Positions 8,094 through 16,295 are shown, counted from the stretch's first letter. The stretch: 64,000 bases of DNA from Nostoc sp. C052 (GCF_013393905.1 NZ_CP040278.1:159443-223442); one strand, 5' to 3'. A program made the numbers and translations. The notes: generated from the letters alone by a model not told the origin.

Positions 8094-8143
8094 ATGAGGC
8101 GAAAGAGAAGTGTAAAAACTTTTTCTTTCGCCTCATTTTTTGT
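8094..8143 (+). terminator. Rho-independent terminator
   Basis: GAGGCGAAAGA pairs with TCTTTCGCCTC around a 17-base loop, followed by ATTTTTTG, directly after the DUF2786 gene. Confidence 0.7.
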
Positions 8144-8182
8144 TTTATTATGACTTTAGACTGATATTTGTCAGGTTTTGAA

Positions 8183-8686
8183 ATGGAAAAAATTACTTGT
8201 GCTGGATGTCTGCATGGAGTGATGATGTGCCAAAGTAATCCTTGTATCCTCACTCCCGAAGAAGCCAAAAATTTAATCGATAAAGGTTTCTCTGATAGGC
8301 TAATGATTGAATGGTGGGACAAGGATGGAGACAACAACCATCCAGAGTTTTATTTTATGTCTTGTGCGATATCGGGATACGAAGGCATATTAGCTCCAGA
8401 GCTTCCCGAAGACCCCCAGCTTCTTGATTCCTGGACTAAAGGGAAATGTACATTTTTGAATCAGGATAATTTGTGCGAATTGCACGATTTGAACTTAAAG
8501 CCACTAGAAGGGCATGTGGCTTGTTGTCACAAAAGTGATGCCGAAGGACTAATTCTGCATCACGCGATCGCCCAACAATGGAATACTCCCCAGCATCAAG
8601 AATTTGTTAGACAATATTCTATGCAGAAAATTTTTCAAGCTGAGGAGGAAAAAGTTCGTACCTCAATGATTTTCATCGATCGCTAA
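8183..8686 (+). CDS. Cysteine-cluster protein (YkgJ-like)
   Basis: 167 aa. N-terminal CAGCLHGVMMC followed by TPEEAKNLIDKG, and a later KCTFLNQDNLCELHDLNLKP with CC further on, resemble the YkgJ/Fe-S-cluster-type zinc or iron binding proteins, where cysteines flank the same TPEEA and KC-FL-x-x-x-LC-LH pattern. An upstream in-frame TTG (8168) is possible; ATG at 8183 is preceded by CAGG. Metal binding is inferred, substrate unknown. Confidence 0.6.
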   Translation: MEKITCAGCLHGVMMCQSNPCILTPEEAKNLIDKGFSDRLMIEWWDKDGDNNHPEFYFMSCAISGYEGILAPELPEDPQLLDSWTKGKCTFLNQDNLCELHDLNLKPLEGHVACCHKSDAEGLILHHAIAQQWNTPQHQEFVRQYSMQKIFQAEEEKVRTSMIFIDR

Positions 8687-8721
8687 GTTACTGAAATTAC
8701 TTTGGTTGATTTTACTCATTT

Positions 8722-9042
8722 ATGACTACTTACACGAAAGAACAATGGTTGGCGCAGGGTAACAAGTTGTTTGGCAACAATTTTTTGGATTGGAGATTTA
8801 AATGCCCATCCTGTGGATATATTGCTTCTGTCCGCGACTACAAGGATGCTGGAGCGCCGGAGAATTCAGTTGCTTTTTCTTGTGTAGGTCGATGGATGTC
8901 AAATTCTAAAGAGGCTTTTGTCAAGGATGATCGTAACCTCCCTTGTAACTATGCTGGAGGAGGCTTATTCCGACTTAACCCAGTAGAAGTAGAGGGGAGC
9001 AAGTATTTTGAGTTTGCAGCCAACGATCCCTTAAGCAATTAA
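8722..9042 (+). CDS. VVA0879-family protein
   Basis: 106 aa. WLAQGNKLFGNNFLDWRFKC, CPSCGYIASVRDYKDAGAPE, FSCVGRW and PCNYAGGGLFRLNPV are the conserved elements of the VVA0879 family, which is widespread in phages and mobile elements and has no known activity. Cysteines at about 29, 32, 54 and 76 could hold a zinc ion. It follows the cysteine-cluster gene by 35 bp and is probably cotranscribed with it. Confidence 0.75.
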   Translation: MTTYTKEQWLAQGNKLFGNNFLDWRFKCPSCGYIASVRDYKDAGAPENSVAFSCVGRWMSNSKEAFVKDDRNLPCNYAGGGLFRLNPVEVEGSKYFEFAANDPLSN

Positions 9043-9055
9043 ACATCTAACTATT

Positions 9056-9067
9056 ACGGAATTCCGT
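9056..9067. repeat. ACGGAATTCCGT palindrome
   Basis: The same 12-bp palindrome followed by GGT occurs at 89-100 and 879-890, and ACGGAATTCCG ends the window at 63968-63978. It sits in the gap between the VVA0879 gene and the next small frame. Confidence 0.5.
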
Positions 9068-9102
9068 GGTAGCTCAACTTTATTAAGACCAAAGTCACAA
9101 AA

Positions 9103-9285
9103 ATGCCCAAATCATTAAAAGAGAAATTTATTTGCGATCGCTGCGCTGGGGATATCCAGCTTCCTGCGAAAATCAGCAGAAACATCAACATTCGTTTCCC
9201 TGGAACTTGCCTATCTGAATGCCCGATAGCTGCTTCTCTGCTAAAGGGATTGCCACTTAAAATGGACAAAGCTTTTGCTCGATGA
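9103..9285 (+). CDS. Possible 60-aa protein
   Basis: MPKSLKEKFICDRCAGDIQL, with further cysteines at TCLSEC, could be a small zinc-binding protein. There is no convincing ribosome-binding site and the frame overlaps a longer minus-strand frame, so this is a tentative call. It lies between the VVA0879 gene and the sigma factor. Confidence 0.35.
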   Translation: MPKSLKEKFICDRCAGDIQLPAKISRNINIRFPGTCLSECPIAASLLKGLPLKMDKAFAR

Positions 9286-9418
9286 AACGTTTTTTTATCT
9301 CCCTTTTGCAGCTTTACAGGAGAATGCTTTAGCATTAATATTTTGTAATTAAGATCGTCATCTGTTAGAAAAACTAATTAGATGATGGCACTTTAGCAAA
9401 AATTAGATATTAATAATT

Positions 9419-10366
9419 ATGCCTAAAACTGTAGATATGGTTAAGGACTATTTACAAGAAATTTCTTCTTACCCTCTGTTAACTGCAACACAGGAGATAA
9501 ATCTTTCGAGGCAAGTGCAGCAGATGATTGCCTTGTTAGACCAGAAAAAAAAGCTTGAATCAAGGTTGCAACGAGAAGCAACTGATGCTGAATTAAGTAA
9601 AGCTACGAAGAAATCTCCAGCAGAGATTTCTTCGATTATCCGAGATGGGCAAGCGGCTAAAGAACAAATGGTTGTGGCTAACTTACGGTTGGTAGTTTCC
9701 ATTGCAAAAAATTACCAAAATCGGAAAGTAGAATTTTTGGATTTAATTCAAGAAGGCACATTAGGGTTGGATCGTGGAGTCGAGAAGTTTGACCCCGACA
9801 AGGGATTTAAGTTTTCTACTTACGCTCACTGGTGGATAACACAGCACATTACCAGAGGAATAGCGGAGAAATCGCGGACTATCCGTCTGCCAATTCATTT
9901 GACTGAAGCTTTGAACAAAATCAGAAAGCACGAACGACAATTGGCGCAAGCCTTGAGGCGTAATCCCACCTTGGCGGAACTTTCCCAAAGTACTGGTTTA
10001 CCTCCTGAGAAAATTCGTAAATACTTGCAATGTTCTCAACCTCTTATTTCTCTCGAATTGAAAATTGGGAAAAACAAAGACAATGATTTATCAGAGGTTT
10101 TGCCAGTTCCCGACGAAAACTTGCCAGGACATATCTTAGAGCGAGATATGTTATTAGATGAGATAGAAAATATATTGAAGTGTCTAACTCCCATACAAAG
10201 AGATGTGATCGTTTGGCGGTATGGATTAATAGACGGCAACGAACTTACTCTACTTGAAATTGGAAAAAAACTTGATTTGGGTAAGGAGCGAATTCGCCAA
10301 ATTCAATATCAAGCACTGGCTGTTTTACGAAATAAAAAAGATTACATTAGAAGTTGTTTGGATTAG
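9419..10366 (+). CDS. RNA polymerase sigma factor, sigma-70 family (group 2-like)
   Basis: 315 aa. Region 1.2 (DMVKDYLQEISSYPLLTATQ), region 2 (NLRLVVSIAKNYQNRKVEFL, then DLIQEGTLGLDRGVEKFDP and FKFSTYAHWWITQHITR), region 3 (IRLPIHLTEALNKI) and region 4 with its helix-turn-helix (LTLLEIGKKLDLGKERIRQI) are all present. It is close to cyanobacterial group-2 factors but lacks a long N-terminal extension. It directs RNA polymerase to alternative promoters. An ITQH where ITRA or IRQ is usual at the end of region 2.4 is a small deviation. An accessory-replicon copy probably serves genes on this replicon. Confidence 0.93.
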   Translation: MPKTVDMVKDYLQEISSYPLLTATQEINLSRQVQQMIALLDQKKKLESRLQREATDAELSKATKKSPAEISSIIRDGQAAKEQMVVANLRLVVSIAKNYQNRKVEFLDLIQEGTLGLDRGVEKFDPDKGFKFSTYAHWWITQHITRGIAEKSRTIRLPIHLTEALNKIRKHERQLAQALRRNPTLAELSQSTGLPPEKIRKYLQCSQPLISLELKIGKNKDNDLSEVLPVPDENLPGHILERDMLLDEIENILKCLTPIQRDVIVWRYGLIDGNELTLLEIGKKLDLGKERIRQIQYQALAVLRNKKDYIRSCLD

Positions 10367-10428
10367 TTGGCTGCAAGGATTATAAATTGTATTGCGTTAT
10401 ACTAGTATTAGGTATTAATGGAGACAAA

Positions 10429-10959
10429 ATGAAGCACGGCTATAAGATTACAGTTGCGAGTAACAATGAGATTGCGATTCAATTAACTGACAATGCATCC
10501 GAGGCTAACTTTTATCCGCCTCAATTTATCGGATATCTAGTAAGTATGCTTGGATATCACGATACGATTTTCTATCTCATGTCTTATTTGTTTAATAGTT
10601 CTCAAAAAAAGCCATCTTTAATTGAAAACTTTGATGTTACTCAGTTTTGTCTGGACATAAAAGAAGTCTACAATCGTCACTTCCCAGAGCAACCTCCGCA
10701 GGGAATCGATGGCTGGGGCTATGTAGATGAGAAAGAGTACGAAATCTTCCTACTCCGCATCAACGGAGAACTAGGTGACGATACTTTTTTGGGTGGTAAT
10801 CCTGCCAAACAAGAATTAGCCTGGGATGCTTATCGAAATCCTGCTAAGTACGACGCAATAGTTAGCGCTCCAAATCAATGGAAGGACTATGATGGCAGAT
10901 TCTGCCAAATTTACTTGGTAAGAGTTCCTGCTAATGCTGTCTTATCAAATGCAGATTAA
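10429..10959 (+). CDS. Hypothetical protein, 176 aa
   Basis: Start chosen at the ATG after AATGGAGACAAA, matching the recurrent start region; the frame is open upstream into the sigma gene tail. A mixed alpha/beta protein with conserved-looking WGYVDEKEYEIFLLRINGEL and GNPAKQELAWDAYRNPAKYD. No known family. It has its own promoter-like TTATACT at about 10397 and ends before a perfect palindrome. Confidence 0.6.
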   Translation: MKHGYKITVASNNEIAIQLTDNASEANFYPPQFIGYLVSMLGYHDTIFYLMSYLFNSSQKKPSLIENFDVTQFCLDIKEVYNRHFPEQPPQGIDGWGYVDEKEYEIFLLRINGELGDDTFLGGNPAKQELAWDAYRNPAKYDAIVSAPNQWKDYDGRFCQIYLVRVPANAVLSNAD

Positions 10960-11011
10960 ACAACCCAGAATGGACAACTAATTATTTATCTAGCCATTAA
11001 AATATGACCAT

Positions 11012-11061
11012 TTAAAACTTTAAAAGGTAGGCTTCTAGAAGCCTACCTTTTAAAGTTTTAA
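11012..11061. repeat. Perfect 50-bp palindrome (bidirectional terminator-like)
   Basis: Each 25-base arm (TTAAAACTTTAAAAGGTAGG, then CTTCT) is the exact reverse complement of the other, with no spacer. As RNA it would form an uninterrupted stem apart from the minimal loop and could terminate in either direction; as DNA it could extrude a cruciform. It follows the 176-aa gene and overlaps the promoter (TTTTAATAC, TGCTACAAT) of the next gene. Confidence 0.85.
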
Positions 11062-11090
11062 TACCTAAAATTGCTACAATATAAGTGTCT
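11056..11090 (+). promoter_or_regulatory. Conserved promoter module (TTTTAATAC ... TGCTACAAT)
   Basis: This 35-bp segment aligns with 16976-17010 base for base at most positions: TTTTAATAC, an A-rich spacer, a TGnTAnAAT extended -10 and TAAGTnTCT downstream. It lies about 60 bp before the 251-aa gene. Confidence 0.6.
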
Positions 11091-11148
11091 GAATATACAA
11101 GTACAGTATTGTTTTCAGAAGCAAGTAAGAAACAAAAAGGAGAACAAA

Positions 11149-11904
11149 ATGAAGTTAATTTATAGATTCTCGGCGATCGCCCATCCTGAAGGATTGGGAT
11201 TGATAATTAGTTCGGTTACAGAAAATGGGATTCCCATTAGCCTTGATGAGTTACATCCAATAGTTCGTAAATTTTTCTGCTTAGAGCCAGAAAGTCATTT
11301 AGCTAAATTACTAACATTAGATATGCTGAAGCCTTTGCTGAGAGATGGAATGTATCAATTCCATGTTCAAAAATACGACCAAATCATCCATAGCCGAATT
11401 GGAAACTTGCTAATCTGGGAGGAATCTATAAATAATTGGCATATCGGAATTGAAGAAGCAGGTGAAGGCAGTATTTATCTGAATTCAATCATAACTAAGC
11501 TATCCTCCTGGGAGGATGCTCAAAAGTTTGCCTCCTGTCTTCGCCGAGGTGAAAATTCTGAAAGATACAAATTTTACGAGAATCCAACAGACGAAGTTGC
11601 GACAACAGACCCCTACGGCAAGCTTGAATGGAGCATTGGCGACGATAACGACTTCATTTGCTTTGATTGCACTTCTCTGCCATGCAGACAAGTCGCGATT
11701 CATGCTGTAACCAATTGTGAGACAGCTTCTTTTATCGAAGATTTTGACTATTTGATAGTTTCTGGAGATCAAGCGATCGCAGTAGCGCAGGATTTGATTG
11801 CACAAGCTACTAATTGGTGTCTAGAAAATGATGTAAATTTTTCTAGTAATGAAGCACACAGTTTTGTTGAATACGTTCAACAAGTAACTCTTGTGATGCC
11901 ATAA
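11149..11904 (+). CDS. Hypothetical protein, paralogue of the 348-aa protein at 51321
   Basis: 251 aa from the ATG following AAGGAGAACAAA. It aligns over its length with residues 1-250 of the protein at 51321-52367: both carry Y-S-x-I-x-HPEG, a central IGNLLIWE (IGDLVVWE) block, TDPYGKLEW (TDPWGKMKW), a CFD segment and QVAIHA (QIVIHA). Neither has a recognised domain, signal peptide or membrane helix. The gene is bracketed by a perfect 50-bp palindrome upstream and a long hairpin downstream and stands as an independent cassette. Confidence 0.65.
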   Translation: MKLIYRFSAIAHPEGLGLIISSVTENGIPISLDELHPIVRKFFCLEPESHLAKLLTLDMLKPLLRDGMYQFHVQKYDQIIHSRIGNLLIWEESINNWHIGIEEAGEGSIYLNSIITKLSSWEDAQKFASCLRRGENSERYKFYENPTDEVATTDPYGKLEWSIGDDNDFICFDCTSLPCRQVAIHAVTNCETASFIEDFDYLIVSGDQAIAVAQDLIAQATNWCLENDVNFSSNEAHSFVEYVQQVTLVMP

Positions 11905-11911
11905 GTCAGAA

Positions 11912-11968
11912 AGCCAAAATAAAAGCCCCCTGAGTAAATATATTACTGAGGGGGCTTTTATTTTGGCT
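11912..11968 (+). terminator. Long hairpin terminator (26-bp arms)
   Basis: AGCCAAAATAAAAGCCCCCT with six further bases pairs with its complement with a single mismatch, around a short AT loop. It lies 8 bp after the 251-aa gene. The outer A/T-rich arms make it usable in both directions. Confidence 0.8.
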
Positions 11969-12103
11969 AATTTTATAAAAATTTCTTAGATTAGATTGCT
12001 GGCATTGTACTTTAATGAATTTTTCCGTCTTTGTGTATTGGGGATATTTGCGGTATTCCTTTCCAGAATGGTATTATATCTTTTCAAATAAATGGAGGTA
12101 TCA

Positions 12104-12151
12104 ATGCTTGATTTACTTAATTTACAAAAATCATTTTTAAAAAGCAATTAA
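12104..12151 (+). CDS. 15-aa leader peptide upstream of zinc-ribbon/HTH gene
   Basis: MLDLLNLQKSFLKSN, preceded by AAATGGAGGTATCA, a strong start region. It ends 56 bp before the 209-aa gene at 12208. The paralogue of that gene at 49448 is likewise preceded by a short frame with the same kind of start region (49299-49385), which argues for a regulatory leader. Confidence 0.4.
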   Translation: MLDLLNLQKSFLKSN

Positions 12152-12207
12152 TAGAAATGCTTATATATTTGATGCGTTTTTGTAATATATAAATCTAGGT
12201 ATCAAGA

Positions 12208-12837
12208 ATGTTTGGTGGGCACTATAGACGAGATGTCGAACGCCGCAATAATAATCTTCGTGAAAAAGTAGCAAGAGATGCTAGGGAGCAAGAGGAACAG
12301 GATCGGCGCAACAAAGAACGTGCCTTAGATTGGAATCCCTCCCCCGATCTAGAAACATGCCCTCACTGTGGTTCCTCAAGATTAACTCCACTGCCACTAA
12401 AGGAAGGGCAGAACTATCCCAGATATCACTGTGCCGTATGCACGACATCTGTTTCTGCTTGTGAAGGAACCTTAGCTTCCAAAACCCGTTTATCTTCAGA
12501 AGTTCGCGAAAGACTTTATCAAGCATTTAAAAGGGGAGACAGCTTCAAGAGAGCTGCTTCCGATGTCGGAGTGAATAAAAATACAGTCGAGATTTGGTAC
12601 GACAAATTCCGATATGCTGAAAACTATAAAGATTCTAGTAATGTTGAGTCTTTTCATGAAAGCAAATATGAAACGACTAACAGCTATGCGACTCATCCCA
12701 TATATAAAAATAGGGTAGACAATGAGACTACCTCAGAATTTATTAGAAAAGGCAAGATTAGTGAAAATAGCTACATTGACAAAGATGGTAATGTCAGGGA
12801 CGGGATGAATCGGGTCGTTGACAACATTTATGAATGA
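12208..12837 (+). CDS. Zinc-ribbon and HTH protein, paralogue of 49448-50068
   Basis: 209 aa. The N-terminus MFGGHYRRDVERR is followed by a charged coiled coil (to about residue 45), a zinc ribbon (CPHCGSSRLTPL ... YHCAVC) and an InsA/IS1595-like helix-turn-helix (LYQAFKRGDSFKRAASDVGV, NKNTVEIWYDKF). The transposase catalytic domain that normally follows is absent. The C-terminal 60 residues are conserved with the paralogue (NSYATHPIYKN, DKDGNVRDGMNR). It looks like a domesticated transposase DNA-binding domain used as a regulator; that role is inferred. Confidence 0.65.
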   Translation: MFGGHYRRDVERRNNNLREKVARDAREQEEQDRRNKERALDWNPSPDLETCPHCGSSRLTPLPLKEGQNYPRYHCAVCTTSVSACEGTLASKTRLSSEVRERLYQAFKRGDSFKRAASDVGVNKNTVEIWYDKFRYAENYKDSSNVESFHESKYETTNSYATHPIYKNRVDNETTSEFIRKGKISENSYIDKDGNVRDGMNRVVDNIYE

Positions 12838-12839
12838 AA

Positions 12840-12868
12840 ATAGTCGTTTTATGACGCAAAACGACTAT
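12840..12868 (+). terminator. Hairpin terminator
   Basis: ATAGTCGTTTT/AAAACGACTAT around a six-to-seven-base loop directly after the zinc-ribbon/HTH gene. A second hairpin follows at 12905-12945, giving a tandem terminator. Confidence 0.65.
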
Positions 12869-12904
12869 TGATATGTGTATCGTAATAATAGCAAGTTTTG
12901 AACT

Positions 12905-12945
12905 AAAAAATCCCTCAAGCAGAATAACTGTTGGGGGATTTTTTA
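12905..12945 (+). terminator. Second hairpin terminator
   Basis: AAAAATCCC-TCAAGCA pairs with TGTTGGGGGATTTTTT (two imperfect pairs) and ends in a T run. Between here and 13105 lies only a HIP1 site and AT-rich sequence. Confidence 0.65.
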
Positions 12946-13104
12946 TTTAAACGAACAACTCAGCGATCGCCAAGTTATTCTTCGTCATCGTCATCTATCT
13001 CTGCGAAAAAGAATAATTTCTCACAACTCTTCTTAAAATGATAATTTGTTAATAACTCCAACATGACATTTGCTTGACTTTGAGTTATTTCTACAACTGT
13101 GTAG

Positions 13105-13515
13105 CTAAACTGCATCTACTTTGATTTCTTGAGGGCTATCATCGTATAGTCCGGGAACTACCAAGAATAGCCCCTGTCTGCATCTAAATAAACGCAGAGG
13201 TAATAATTCTTGGGGAAACTTTCCTTCACTGCGACTGCCCTTTTGCGAGTTCTCTAAACTAGAATGCTGGCATAAAGCGCATGTAGGAGCGAGATCGCCA
13301 GGATTACCTTTATCTATGCTGTAAAGAGGATCTTTTTCATCTAAAGGCTTAATCTCTGGAAAAACACCGTTTACGTAGTAAGAACAAGATGTGCTGCTCC
13401 CTTGCTCTTTGGAAACCAAAGGAAGATATGCTAACAATCCAGAACAAATTACATTCTCTGGTTGAATTTCTCCACCAGAAATAACGAACAATGCCTTCGG
13501 ATCTTGTTTTGTCAT
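13105..13515 (-). CDS. Hypothetical protein, 136 aa
   Basis: Begins MTKQDPKALFVISGGEIQPE. A CALC motif (about residue 80) and CR-CR residues further on could bind metal, but no family is recognised. The gene is transcribed divergently from the DUF4262 gene. No signal peptide or membrane helix. Function unknown. Confidence 0.55.
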   Translation of the reverse strand: MTKQDPKALFVISGGEIQPENVICSGLLAYLPLVSKEQGSSTSCSYYVNGVFPEIKPLDEKDPLYSIDKGNPGDLAPTCALCQHSSLENSQKGSRSEGKFPQELLPLRLFRCRQGLFLVVPGLYDDSPQEIKVDAV

Positions 13516-13658
13516 TTGATAATTACCAATTGGATATCAAGGTAAGATTTGCAAAGAAGTAATTCAATTGTGAGTATCTTTGTACTACTAATGTAACATA
13601 GATGTTTTTAGATATTATGAAGTGTGGAACGATAACTTAGCAATTTTCGGGTATTTTT

Positions 13659-14126
13659 ATGGGGAGTTATGTTGAATTTCTGAATATAATTATTGACTGT
13701 GTTGATAAACAAGGTTGGGCAATAATGCCTATCTTTGGAGAGAATGTTAGGTTCTGTTATACGATTGGGCTGTGGCAAAATTACAAACACCCTGAAATTA
13801 TCATGGTTGGGCTTCCTATGGAACTATCCTCAAACACTTTAAGTTTTGCTGCTTGTCAAATCCAGCATAGCAAGAAAGTTTATCAACCAGATATAGAGTA
13901 TTTTGAAGAGTTTTTTGAAAATTCAAAGACAATATTTAAGCCAGTTGCTAAATCGAATTACGATTATTATTTTGGTATGGCTTTGCGGTATTATGGCAAT
14001 ATTGAAGTCCCTCCTCTGCAACTCTTTTGGCAAAACGAGAATGGAGAGTATCCTTGGAATGCTACAGTGGACTTTAGCGAACAGCCCGACTTATCCATTG
14101 ACTTTAAGGTTGAAAATGTCAAATAA
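13659..14126 (+). CDS. DUF4262 domain protein
   Basis: 155 aa. GWAIMPIFGENVRFCYTIGL, then HPEIIMVGLPMEL, matches the DUF4262 signature (GW-x-V followed by a YTIGL and a PE-hydrophobic-GL motif). The family is widespread and its biochemical role is not established. It overlaps the following 75-aa gene by 11 bp, suggesting translational coupling. Confidence 0.75.
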   Translation: MGSYVEFLNIIIDCVDKQGWAIMPIFGENVRFCYTIGLWQNYKHPEIIMVGLPMELSSNTLSFAACQIQHSKKVYQPDIEYFEEFFENSKTIFKPVAKSNYDYYFGMALRYYGNIEVPPLQLFWQNENGEYPWNATVDFSEQPDLSIDFKVENVK

Positions 14127-14343
14127 AATATTTTTTGAAGTGATCGAAGGATTGCCAGAAGATTATGGCACATATATTTTTTTAATGAAAGATAATTCTA
14201 TCCAAGAAGGGTATTACGGTTCTTTCCCTCACCCACATAACAATGCATGTATAAAAACTTCTGACATCGAAGGCGAAAGGTTTTACTACGAAGAGTCTTC
14301 TATGATTTTGGGTTGGTTAAGAAAATATTCAATGAATCCTTGA
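14116..14343 (+). CDS. Small protein coupled to the DUF4262 gene, 75 aa
   Basis: Starts MSNKIFFEVIEGLPEDYGTY inside the 3' end of the DUF4262 gene in another frame, and ends MILGWLRKYSMNP. Hydrophobic and acidic stretches alternate; no motif recognised. The overlap geometry and coherent protein composition favour a real second gene of a two-gene operon. It overlaps the convergent gene at 14300 by 44 bp. Confidence 0.5.
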   Translation: MSNKIFFEVIEGLPEDYGTYIFLMKDNSIQEGYYGSFPHPHNNACIKTSDIEGERFYYEESSMILGWLRKYSMNP

Positions 14344-14566
14344 TTTTACTTGCAAATTTTGCAACATAAGCTTGGTATTCAGGGCTTTTGATGCTTTTGT
14401 TGAATCTGGTGATCGCTAATTTGAAATTTTCGGTTTCAAGATTTATTTTAGCGGAATTAAAAACCAAGGTTTTTGACAAACATTCAGGTTTGATTTCTTC
14501 GTATTCGTGTCTACCTTGATTGTTTTGTCTAATGGATTTCATGATGGTGGATTTCCTGTATGACAT
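14300..14566 (-). CDS. Hypothetical basic protein, 88 aa
   Basis: Starts MSYRKSTIMKSIRQNNQGRH; an alternative in-frame start lies eight codons in. Basic and helical, with KLAITRFNKSIKSPEYQAYV and a C-terminal FASKIKDSLNIFL. It converges on and overlaps the 75-aa gene. Function unknown. Confidence 0.5.
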   Translation of the reverse strand: MSYRKSTIMKSIRQNNQGRHEYEEIKPECLSKTLVFNSAKINLETENFKLAITRFNKSIKSPEYQAYVAKFASKIKDSLNIFLTNPKS

Positions 14567-14757
14567 TCAACCTATTATTCTATCAGATTGAGATAGTCCA
14601 ATACTATTTCAAAAGTTTGATTAACTACTTGTTAGCTTTGTTAAACAGTAAGCTAATCTGATAAACTAAAGATAGGTTAACCCAATCTCTGATGCCGATA
14701 GGCGTATTTAACGAGTATACATCCTAAATTCCATTCAGGAGTCGATGTCTGATAAAT

Positions 14758-15222
14758 ATGCAAATCACAACATTTCAATTACCAGAGAAACACCACTACC
14801 GATATCAAGGGCTGAGTTCAACGGGTAAACATCGATGGGAAGACAAAAACTCTGAATTTGTAAGAATTTCATCTCCACTAACTAACCCGTGGAACGAACA
14901 GCAAGTATTGATAGTACTCAATCCTTTGAAAACCAAAGGACTAAAGCATCGAACAATAATTGGTTTAAAGATATGGGTTTTCCCCTTGGAAAAATCGGAT
15001 ATATATCCCATGCCATGCCACATTGAGCGTACTATTCTTGCTGCTCGGTGTGCTTATTCTCCAAATCCTAATTTGCTCCACTTTGCAATCAAAAGCATTG
15101 ATGCCGAGCCGGATAGGAACCTAGCAGAACGCTGGCTAGAATATACTATCTATCCAGATTTCAAGCGTTTTAAACCAGATGACGAAGCGTTGTTTTATCG
15201 CACATTTGCTGGTGGAATATAA
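14758..15222 (+). CDS. Hypothetical protein, 154 aa
   Basis: Starts MQITTFQLPEKHHYRYQGLS. Has a WNEQQVLIVLNPLKTKG segment and CHIERTILAARCAY; probably a soluble alpha/beta protein. The stop codon overlaps a possible 10-codon frame and the next gene follows within 16 bp, so 14758-16043 is probably one transcript of three genes ending at the 16069 terminator. No family recognised. Confidence 0.55.
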   Translation: MQITTFQLPEKHHYRYQGLSSTGKHRWEDKNSEFVRISSPLTNPWNEQQVLIVLNPLKTKGLKHRTIIGLKIWVFPLEKSDIYPMPCHIERTILAARCAYSPNPNLLHFAIKSIDAEPDRNLAERWLEYTIYPDFKRFKPDDEALFYRTFAGGI

Positions 15223-15237
15223 TGAAACCAATGACTG

Positions 15238-15696
15238 ATGAAGAAAGAGAATAAAGGTTACATAAAAATTCAAAAAATCCCAAATAATATAGAAGCCGAC
15301 ATGGAAACAAATCCTTTTGCCATGAGTGACATGCAATTATTTCGGACATTAGTAAACGGTGATGCCGAAGTAATGGAAATTGTCCTGGATTACTTTTGTG
15401 AACACGGCAATCTCAGATTCTTAGCTATCCTTTTCATCATGAGTGGATTGACTGGAGGTGAGGTTTGGTGTTTTTGGGAGAATGTCTGCGGAGGAAGTTA
15501 CGATTTCTTCTGTAAGGTAATGCCTAGTGATTTTAGTGTCATGAGATTGCATTCTCTAGGACTTAATGTATGGGAAGAAATTTGGGCAAAAGTTATACAG
15601 GAAAAAGGAGAGCTAAATATAGTGTTTGAAAATGCACCAAATTTAGAAGATTTACATGAAACTTACGCACCAAAGCCAAAACGTTTCAGCAAATAG
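15238..15696 (+). CDS. Hypothetical protein, 152 aa
   Basis: A second start at 15301 (METNPFAMSDM) is possible; the upstream ATG is kept because the frame is continuous and close to the preceding stop. Contains a hydrophobic helix (NLRFLAILFIMSGLTGGEVW) that may be buried rather than membrane-spanning. Function unknown. Middle gene of a probable three-gene transcript. Confidence 0.5.
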   Translation: MKKENKGYIKIQKIPNNIEADMETNPFAMSDMQLFRTLVNGDAEVMEIVLDYFCEHGNLRFLAILFIMSGLTGGEVWCFWENVCGGSYDFFCKVMPSDFSVMRLHSLGLNVWEEIWAKVIQEKGELNIVFENAPNLEDLHETYAPKPKRFSK

Positions 15697-15719
15697 AACC
15701 TGCAAACAAAAATACCGAT

Positions 15720-16043
15720 ATGCCATTAATTACGCCAGGATCTACCTGGGAAAGAGTCCAACAAAAAAAGCCTTGTCAAGTATTGGGTACATCTGTCGAG
15801 CCAGTTTCTGGCAGTGTTTATGTTCTGTACACAGATGTTACTAACACAAATTTACAATCCGACCTCATAGCTGTTAAACGCGAGGCAGGACTTCCTCAAG
15901 CCCAATTTGGACTATGCTGGCGCGAGAAGGATTGTTTTCTCATTCAATGGCATATTACGTATAACGATAATCCAATCTTGGATGCGATCGCAATATTCGC
16001 TGAAGATTTGGATTCTTGGAATAGAAACTGTGTAGCTCTCTAA
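15720..16043 (+). CDS. Hypothetical protein, paralogue of C-terminus of 17974-18498
   Basis: 107 aa. From residue 20 on it matches the last 100 residues of the 174-aa protein at 17974: LGTSVEP (LGTAVEP), LI-AVKRE/VVKR-x-x-LPQ-x-QFGLCW, EKD-x-x-IQWH and IAIFAED-x-x-SW. No known domain. The longer paralogue has an extra N-terminal 75 residues. Confidence 0.6.
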   Translation: MPLITPGSTWERVQQKKPCQVLGTSVEPVSGSVYVLYTDVTNTNLQSDLIAVKREAGLPQAQFGLCWREKDCFLIQWHITYNDNPILDAIAIFAEDLDSWNRNCVAL

Positions 16044-16068
16044 ACAGATTCTTGAATAATTAGCAATA

Positions 16069-16093
16069 AGGCAGATTTACGTCTGCCTTTTTT
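16069..16093 (+). terminator. Rho-independent terminator, duplicated module
   Basis: AAGGCAGA-TTTA-CGTCTGCCTTTTTT, preceded by TGAATAATTAGCAAT. The same preceding sequence and a related hairpin occur at 16889-16934, so a terminator cassette is duplicated here. Confidence 0.75.
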
Positions 16094-16165
16094 GTTGGCA
16101 ACAAGTTAACAATACCTATCTTTATGTTTATAAGTTATTGCAATTAGTTAATACAAGGAATAAAA

Positions 16166-16267
16166 TGCTACAATTGTTTAAGAGGTTTGTACTTAGGCAA
16201 ACCTATGATAGTTATTAAATCAAAAAATAAAATAATCAGCTTGATAACAAAGATTTAATAACTATCA
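16166..16267 (+). promoter_or_regulatory. Extended -10 and structured leader before 16296
   Basis: TGCTACAAT at 16166-16174 resembles the promoters at 11072 and 49243. Downstream two inverted repeats follow: AGGTTTG/CAAACCT (16183-16204) and a perfect 16-bp repeat TGATAGTTATTAAATC (16206-16221) with its complement at 16252-16267. Such a leader could fold into a regulatory RNA or attenuator. There is no coding frame in it. Confidence 0.5.
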
Positions 16268-16295
16268 ATTAAAGACAGAATTAAAATTCATAGGA

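Noticed and set aside
13903..14115. Upstream extension of the 75-aa gene inside the DUF4262 gene
   Set aside because: It is an out-of-frame reading of a recognised domain; the ATG at 14116 gives a natural coupled start.
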